Assembly (NCBI GenBank): GCA_001510575.1 | Contig: LNGK01000006.1 | Location: 863,565-927,564 of the forward strand | Direction: 5' to 3' | DNA: 64,000 bases | DNA from: Knoxdaviesia capensis | Lineage: Eukaryota > Ascomycota > Sordariomycetes > Microascales > Gondwanamycetaceae | Shown: positions 57,817-64,000 of the stretch, piece by piece | How positions within the stretch are numbered: position 1 is the first letter of the stretch | How the letters are laid out: the number at the start of each line of letters is the position of its first letter | The notes under the pieces: generated by a model | What the model saw: the letters and a program-made list of their open reading frames with translations, nothing else | Told to the model about the DNA's origin: nothing | The model's database searches: none | Program-made: the position numbers and the translations under genes

Positions 57817-60654
57817 ATGGCTGCCACCGTGGCTCCTCCCCCGGCCCAACTGGCGTTGCCGCCCAAAGACGGCGCTGTCCGGAAGCGTAGACGCCGTGCT
57901 CCGGCTGGTGGTGCTTCGGCCGACTGCTTCACATGTGAAAAGAAGGGTGTCAAGTGCGACCGGAGGCGTCCTTACTGCTCCCAGTGCTTGGAGCATGGCA
58001 GCGAATGCTCGGGCTACAAGACCCAGCTCACTTGGGGAGTTGGCGTCGCCAGCCGTGGAAAGCTGCGCGGTCTCTCCCTGCCCATTGCCAAGTCGGCGCC
58101 GGTGAAGCCCGAGCCGAAGGTCAAAAAGACTCCGGTTCGAAGATCGCGCGCTGCTCCCAAAACCGCCACCAGCGACACCGATGCTTCTTCGTCGCTGCAA
58201 TGGACCGACGACCAGTCTTCGCGCAAATCCTCCCGCGACGACCTTGACATTACTTCCGAACACGCTCTCTCCATGCCTCCCACTCCTCTCCACGGCACCT
58301 TCGACTACCTCAGCATGTCACAGCCCGACTCTCTGTCAGCCACTCTCCAACGCCCATCCTGGTCTTCCATGCCGTTCACCGCCAGCCCGACCATCATGGA
58401 TGCTGCGACCTACCGCAAGCTGAACGGCCACCTGGCTCCCCTCCCCATGGTCAGCGAGGCTGGTCTGGCCTCGCCTCTGGATACCGTCTCTGATGTTGAC
58501 TACATGTCCCCGGTCAACCACTCGTTCCCTCCTCGCCATGATGACATGTCCTATCTCCAGAGCCCAGCCCTGGTGTACGATGCCTACACCAACCAGAGCT
58601 CGCCCATGCCCCAGAGCCCCGTTTCCAGCATAATGATCGCCCAGCGCGCCCCGACCTCTTGCCCCGATCTCATCTACAGCACTTCCGATCCGTCTTCCAA
58701 TGGCAGCTTGTCATCGCACCCAGATTCTTTCGAGGCTCAGCTAAACCACAAATTGATGCGCGAGTGTGACTCTCTAGGTATGCTTGGAGACTATCCTCCT
58801 CAGATATATGCCCACTGCAGTATGGAAGCCGGAGAGGAATACTATGCGGAACTCGAAAGCCTCATTCTCCCCTTCTCTCCCTAATCCCGCTCCACCTGTA
58901 CTCCCGCCGTTGCTTGGTGCTTCGCGGATACAGCCCACCCACCCACCCACCTACCTATCCACCGCCAATCATTCTTCAAGAGAACACTTTCTTACCATCA
59001 TTCTCTGTCTTTCTTGTCGCTTTCTCTCCCCATTCTAGTTGCTGCCCATCCTGAGCTTGATCCGTTCAGAAATCCCCACCACGGAGCTTGGTCCCCCGTC
59101 CAGGAGAAGCGCCCGGCCACCTGGCAACGACAGGACTCGCAAACCGTTCGCGTGAACCCGGATTTGATCGCCAAGATGCCTTTCTTTATGGACTATTATG
59201 AGAACACCATGTGCCCGTCGATGGTGTTTATTGACGGCCCAACCAACCCTTTCCGCGAACATGTCCTGCAGTTGGCGCAAAACAGCCAGTCTCTGCAGCA
59301 TGCCATCTGCGCCTTGGCTGCTTGCAACCTTCGCATGAAGCGCCGTCTCAGCCTTGGTCAGGACACCCGGGAGCTTTCGGAGAAGCTGATGGCCGAGAAG
59401 GCCATTGGCGACGCTCTCGCCGACGCTCCTCTCGATGACCAGTCTGTGTCGGAGGAGTACCAGCACCGCAACCTCGCCGTCCACCTCCTGAACCAACAGC
59501 TGAACGATCCCAGCAAGTCCTGCCACGACTCGGTGCTTGCCACCATCCTCCTCCTCTGCCATTACCGCATGGTCGAGTCGGGAATTGCGAAGTTCCACAC
59601 CCAGTTCGCCGGTGTCAAGAAGATCCTGGAGATGCGGAGAACCCACAGCCTCAGCCCGTCGCCCCGTGCTGCATGGATGGAGTCGCTGTTTACATACTTC
59701 GATGCCATCTCTGCCAGCATCAATGACCGCGAGGCTCAGCTTACTCAGGACTCCTACACCTCTCCCGTCTCAATGCCCGAGACGATTCTCCTTCACCCCG
59801 GAGTTGAGAACCTGGTTGGATGCGAGCGAGGACTGTTCAACACTATCAGCAAGCTTGGCCGCCTAAACCTGCTTTCGCAGCATCGCCCCGTGCAGAAGTC
59901 GTCGATGGCGTCGCTGTCTCGTTCAGCCTCGCCGCTGGCATCTCCCTCGTATGCTCCTAGCATGGCCAGCCTGCAGCAGTTTGGTGAGATGTACAACCTC
60001 CCCACCCAGCGCTACGACGGTAATGGCTTTGCCACTACCCTGAACGATGAAGACATCCTGTCGGCAGCCGTTTGCGCGTCGCCCTCCTATGACGAGCAGT
60101 GGTCGATGTTCTGGCGCGAGTGGAAGGAAGTGCGCGTTGCCCTCCAGAGCTGGGAGTTCGATTCGGCGCGGATGCAGGCCTCTCTTCGGGAGCCAGCGTC
60201 AGCGTTGCAGATCCGGGATCTCGAGTCTCTCTCCGAGGCTTTCCGCTACGCGGCTCTGCTGTACTCGGAGCGCCTGGCTTCGCGGACGGTGCCGTCGGCG
60301 CACACCAACTTCCAGAACCTGGTCAGCCAGATTGTGTACTACGCGACCAGCCTGGAGCCCAACAGCAGCGCCGAGAAGTTCCTTCTGTGGCCCCTGTTTG
60401 TGGCGGGATCTGAATGCCTCAACGAGCTCCAGCAAAACATCATCCGGACCAAGTGCCGCGATATCATGAACCGCTCCGGATACATGAACAACCTGTCGGC
60501 GCTGGATGTTCTGGAGCGCGTGTGGGCGGGTATTGGCTCCCGGCCAGAGGCTCGCAGCCCTGCAGCCAAGATGAGCAGCATGCACCGCGGGACCTTCCAC
60601 TGGACGCCGATCATCGGTGGTCCTGGGATTGGTCTCGAGTGGATGATGTTCTAA
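57817..60654 (+). CDS. Zn2Cys6 (fungal binuclear cluster) transcription factor
   Basis: Two exons, 57817-58777 and 59039-60654, joined across a 261-nt intron (GTATGC...TAG; junction codon Val321), give 858 residues. The Zn cluster is CX2CX6CX6CX2CX6C at Cys37, 40, 47, 54, 57 and 64, preceded by a basic KRRRR stretch and followed by a conserved-looking TWGVGVASRGKLRGL segment. Residues 100-310 are Ser/Pro-rich and probably disordered. From about 365 (MPFFMDYYENTMCPS) to the end is an alpha-helical region resembling the fungal-specific transcription factor domain 2 (PF11951, as in Uga3, ArcA and Moc3). The target genes are unknown. Reading through the intron would give a 355-residue form with the DNA-binding part only. 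The gene stands after a very long gene-free interval, as master regulators of development sometimes do; that link is inference. Confidence 0.9.
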
Positions 60655-61450
60655 ATGGTTCTTCTTTTCCTTTTCTGTTCTCTCTTCGGGCGTGCTATTG
60701 ATTTCCGGAAATGTCATGGGGGAGTTTGACTGTTTTTTTTTTTTTGTGTCACGATACATGGGAAATGTGATGATAGTTCCTCGGTTCTCATGTTCTTCTT
60801 CTTGTCTTTGCTCTTTTGTTTAACGGGTGAGGGTCTCACCGTGTACGATGCAGATATCTGACGTGGTGGGGGCGGCTGTTTTGTCTTTGGTCTTTGGATG
60901 ATCGTCATGACGGAGGATATAATGTCTTTTCTGTTTGTCTTTGGAAACTAGCTTCGGTTCTTTACTTGGGGATAGGATCGTGTTCATGTTCATGTTGTTT
61001 ACGAGAAGGATTTCCAGCAATGCAACTTTTTTGGGCTGTCAATCTTGGTCTGATGCTTTTGAAGTGTGTAAACGTAGCCCGTGTTTGTAGAGGTGGAAGT
61101 GCAATCGCTGATTCCCGTTGTGATAGCTGTGAAACTTATGTAGCGGCGATAATAAATGATGCGTGCATGAGTCTTCGTTTTGCTTGATTCAGTCCTGTGA
61201 TGTTGGAGGGACGTTAGGGCTTAGGGTTAGACAGCGCGCTAAAAGGTGCTAAGGCTTAAACCCTAAACGCCAAGCGCGTGAGAGGCTATCCCACTTCAAT
61301 TGCTGAACGACACTCTGTTCGATCTTCCCACCAACATCAGCCCAGCTCTTCTGCGTTGTCAGTGCCAACACTTTCCGTGGGCGATTGAAGTCTATACAAT
61401 TCAGAACTTGTTTTTTTGTTTACGGTCTGTGAGATTGCCGTTACGCCATC
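60655..61450. promoter_or_regulatory. Intergenic region and HUS1 promoter
   Basis: No gene. The first part is the 3' flank of the Zn2Cys6 gene, with a T12 run near 60734. About 190-235 nt before the HUS1 ATG are two telomere-like heptamers in opposite orientation (TAGGGTT at 61222, AACCCTA near 61259) with GCGCGC and AGCGCG steps between and beside them, which could be MBF/E2F-like cell-cycle sites. Confidence 0.45.
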
Positions 61451-62814
61451 ATGAGATTCAAAACGGAGCTGAGAAATCCGCGAGTGTTTGCGAGTTGAGT
61501 TTCCCGGCCCCCAATGCACACTTCACAAGCCGTGACGATCAGACCACGGACCCCCTTTCGGCCTCTATAGAGATGGGCGTATATAAGCTAACACGGGAGA
61601 CAACGCAACTAGAGCTCACGGCGGCGCTCTCGTCGCTGGAGAAGATCGCATGGGTGCGGCTGGACGACGACACGATGCGGATCACGGTGATCCCGGACTC
61701 GGGGTCGCAGGTGTGGGCGTCGCTGGCGGTCGACCTGATCTTTGACAACTACATGATCCAGTCGGCGGAGCCGGCAAACACGATCAACCTGGAGCTGCCG
61801 CTGCAGCCGCTGCAGCGCGCGCTGCGGTCGGCGCTGGGCGCGCTGTCGACGTCGCTGCGGCTGACCAAGAAGGACGGGCTGCCGGTGCTGTCGATGACGA
61901 TCACTGCGCCCGCGGCCGCGGGTCCCGGCGGCGGCGGTGGTGGTGCGGGGGCGGCGGCGCGGGGGCGGCGCGCGGACACGGTCACGGGCGACGACGGCGA
62001 CGACGACGAGGACGCGGCGGACCTGCTGGAGACGTCGCTGCGGCGCGAGCGCGACAAGATCATCACGCAGGACATCCCCGTGCGCGTGCTGCACCCGGAG
62101 ACCGTCGAGTCGATCATGCAGCCCAAGGTGCGCGAGCCCGACGTGCACATCCAGCTGCCGCCGCTGCTGCAGCTCAAGGCGATCTCCGACCGCTTCACGC
62201 GGCTCGCGGCTGCCGCCGGCTCCGGCACCAGCACGTCCTCGACGCACGTGCTCTCGGCCGGCGGGTTCTCGAGCTCGGCGCGCGCGGGGTTCGGCGCGAC
62301 CACCCCGGCCACCGGCCCCGCGTCGGCGGCCGCCAGCCCGAAGCTCGAGCTCAGCGCGAACATGCACGGCGGGCTGCGGCTGCGCGTGACCACGGCCGGC
62401 GGCGGCAGCGTTGCGAGCGAGTGGAGCGGCCTGGTCAACCCGGAGCTCGACCCGTCGCAGCTGGCGGTGCCGGTGGCCGAGCACCCGAGCTCGCGCTTCC
62501 GCGCCGCGGGGCCCGACCGCTGGGCCACCGTGCGCGTCGACGGGCGCGACTGGAGCAAGGTGCTCGGCGTCGGCCGGCTGGACGGCCGCGTGATTGCGTG
62601 CTTTGCGGACGACCATGCGCTGATCCTGTACGTGTACGTGTCGCATCTGAACGAGCCGAGCGAGGATTCGGTTGTGACGGTGAGTGTGTCCCCGGGGTTG
62701 TTGCTTCGCCCCTTTCTCCCCGACTTGGATTGACTTGGGCTGGCGGCGTGAACTAACTTTTGGCGTCCTTTGCGTCTTGGTCTGCAGTACTACGTCCAGT
62801 CGTACAGCCAGTAA
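61451..62814 (+). CDS. hus1: Checkpoint clamp (9-1-1) subunit Hus1
   Basis: Three exons, 61451-61493, 61613-62679 and 62788-62814, with introns of 119 and 108 nt, give 378 residues. Splicing restores the family N-terminus (MRFKTELRN...VFAKLTAALSSLEKIAW) and the family C-terminus (VVTYYVQSYSQ). Intron 1 has a less usual donor, GTTGAG, and a CTAAC branch point near 61588. Hus1 is a PCNA-like protein that forms the Rad9-Rad1-Hus1 ring loaded at damaged DNA to activate the ATR/Mec1 checkpoint in the nucleus. Unusual are a Gly/Ala-rich insert (residues 114-134) followed by an acidic run (140-148), and an Ala/Ser/Thr-rich segment after 210, both probably loops; exon 2 is extremely GC-rich, so long antisense frames are open across it. 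Convergent with the gene at 63786. Confidence 0.93.
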
Positions 62815-63785
62815 TCTTTCCGTCGATATGGCTTGTCTCTTCTTTCGACCCATTTTCACCCATTTGCTTTACAATTGCTTTTCTTTGCTCCGCATTTACA
62901 GCTTCGTGTCCTCGATACCTGGGATTCATTAGTTTACGCTGGCGTTCCGGACTCTCTCTGACGACTAGATTGACCATCTACGAAATGCCCGTTTCAAATA
63001 GACCATGATTACGACCTTCCTCGCTGCTATTGATCGTCCATGCTGTAGGCACTCATGTCCGAGATCTATCGTGGTATAAGGCTATCTGACCCTCACTTCA
63101 ACGAAGCCATGTTTTATACATCACATCAACAAGAAACAATTCATAATAAGGAGTAGAAATAAGAGTTGATGTCCAACCGGGGACGTTTCCATACACGAGA
63201 CAGAATGCTAACAGCCAACACCAAAACATGACCGCCGTCTAACGCTGCTTCACGGATTTCATTTCGCCATCCACCATTAAAAAAAAAACACTCAAAAAAA
63301 ACCACATGGGCGCGTTTCTAGACGACCGGGGACAAACAACAAAGACAAAAGACAACGGTTCCTTCGCTGAGATGGAGATACCACTACACGCAACTCATGC
63401 AAAGCGAATGACAAGACAAGTACAAAAATGAGGACCAAATTATAATAGTAGAGGGTAACAGGAAATGCAGCCCCGGTAAGGACCGGGAGAGGAAGAAAGA
63501 GAAAAGAAATGCAGTACAACAGAAGCAGAGACGCATAAAAGAGACACGGGCAGTCGTACCGGAGAGTCCTCACAAGAATGAGGATATGTGCGCTCCGCTA
63601 CCTCCTCCAGACCAACGCTGATAATGAGACACAAAAAAAAAGACCAAAAACAAAACCCCAAAACGAAACAACCAGACATTACACCGATTACTATGGTAAT
63701 ATAAAACGAAAACAAGCACAAATATGAATTATGTTGGTACACACGGCTGCACGGAACAGTGCGTCGAGGTCACAGGACAAGCAGC
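62815..63785. other. Convergent 3' flanks of hus1 and the end gene
   Basis: No gene is seen. Composition drops to about 40-45% GC; A-rich runs lie near 63280-63300 and 63632. This should hold both 3' UTRs and polyadenylation sites. Confidence 0.6.
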
Positions 63786-64000
63786 TTACTGCGCCATGAC
63801 ATCGACGTACCGTCCCGTCTTCTTGCCCTTCTTGCCGCCCGGCTTGCGCGGACCAGCCGCACTGAGCAGGTCGTCGATGCTGCTGGCGTTGCTCATGCTG
63901 GTGGTCGGCCGGCTGGGCGGGCCGCCGACGCTGCCGTTAGACACCGACCGGCCCATGCTGAGCGGCACGCCCATTGGCGCCAGACCGCCGTCGGCCGAGC
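63786..64000 (-). CDS. C-terminus of a probable COPII assembly factor Sec16 (partial)
   Basis: A minus-strand frame enters from the right edge of the window and ends at TAA (63788-63786); 70 or so codons are visible. It is Ser/Pro/Gly-rich, then has the motif SSIDDLLSAAGPRKPGG, a Lys/Gly-rich patch and the end GRYVDVMAQ. A tail of SIDDL, a basic patch and YVDVM is what I recall for fungal Sec16, the large scaffold at ER exit sites, but the identification rests on this tail only. The start and main domains lie outside the window. Confidence 0.55.
   Translation of the reverse strand, partial: SADGGLAPMGVPLSMGRSVSNGSVGGPPSRPTTSMSNASSIDDLLSAAGPRKPGGKKGKKTGRYVDVMAQ

Noticed and set aside
61573..61612. 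Alternative in-frame HUS1 start (MGVYKLTRE) inside intron 1
   Set aside because: The spliced start gives MRFK...FAKLTAALSSL, which fits the Hus1 family N-terminus; the alternative lacks the first strand.
61609..62859. 416-codon minus-strand frame covering HUS1 exon 2
   Set aside because: It is the antisense of a very GC-rich gene; the translation is Arg/Gln/His-rich with no domain. Open antisense frames are expected at such GC3.

Overview
This window is nuclear DNA of a filamentous ascomycete (Pezizomycotina, probably Eurotiomycetes; the species is not determinable from the sequence alone). The evidence is short GT-AG introns (97-261 nt), GC-rich single-copy genes with pyrimidine-rich leaders, a Zn2Cys6 transcription factor, and a 15-kb block of retroelements mutated almost entirely by CpA-to-TpA change on both strands, the signature of repeat-induced point mutation (RIP).

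Layout. (1) 1-9167 is a normal gene island: a DHDPS/KDG-type aldolase (2862-3836, +), a three-exon FAD-dependent oxidoreductase of the Tda3-like DAO family (4432-6033, -) and a two-exon Cys-type glutathione peroxidase (7889-8640, +). (2) 9173-24635 is an AT-rich retroelement block flanked by a 5-bp target duplication (ATCAC). It resolves into a Ty1/copia element (189-bp LTRs, about 5.6 kb without the insert) whose gag is split by a 9.84-kb Ty3/gypsy element (281-bp LTRs). Both are coded on the minus strand and both are dead. The gypsy element carries an extra, unrecognised ORF between integrase and its 3' LTR. (3) 24641-57816 is about 33 kb of non-RIPed, mid-GC DNA in which I can support no protein gene. 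It is rich in microsatellites and begins with a tRNA-like hairpin. (4) 57817-63000 is a second gene island: a Zn2Cys6 transcription factor (57817-60654, +) and the checkpoint-clamp subunit HUS1 (61451-62814, +, three exons). (5) The window ends in the C-terminus of a minus-strand gene convergent with HUS1, probably the COPII assembly factor Sec16.

The genes are ordinary and unlinked in function (sugar-acid aldolase, oxidoreductase, peroxide defence, regulator, DNA-damage clamp, secretion). The unusual content is the nested retroelements, including a half-tRNA-Met primer site, reciprocal half-mutated LTRs, short unmutated patches and the accessory ORF, and the very large gene-free interval before the transcription factor. 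Exon structures were derived by hand from splice sites and protein-family fit; domain names come from visible motifs, not from a database search.
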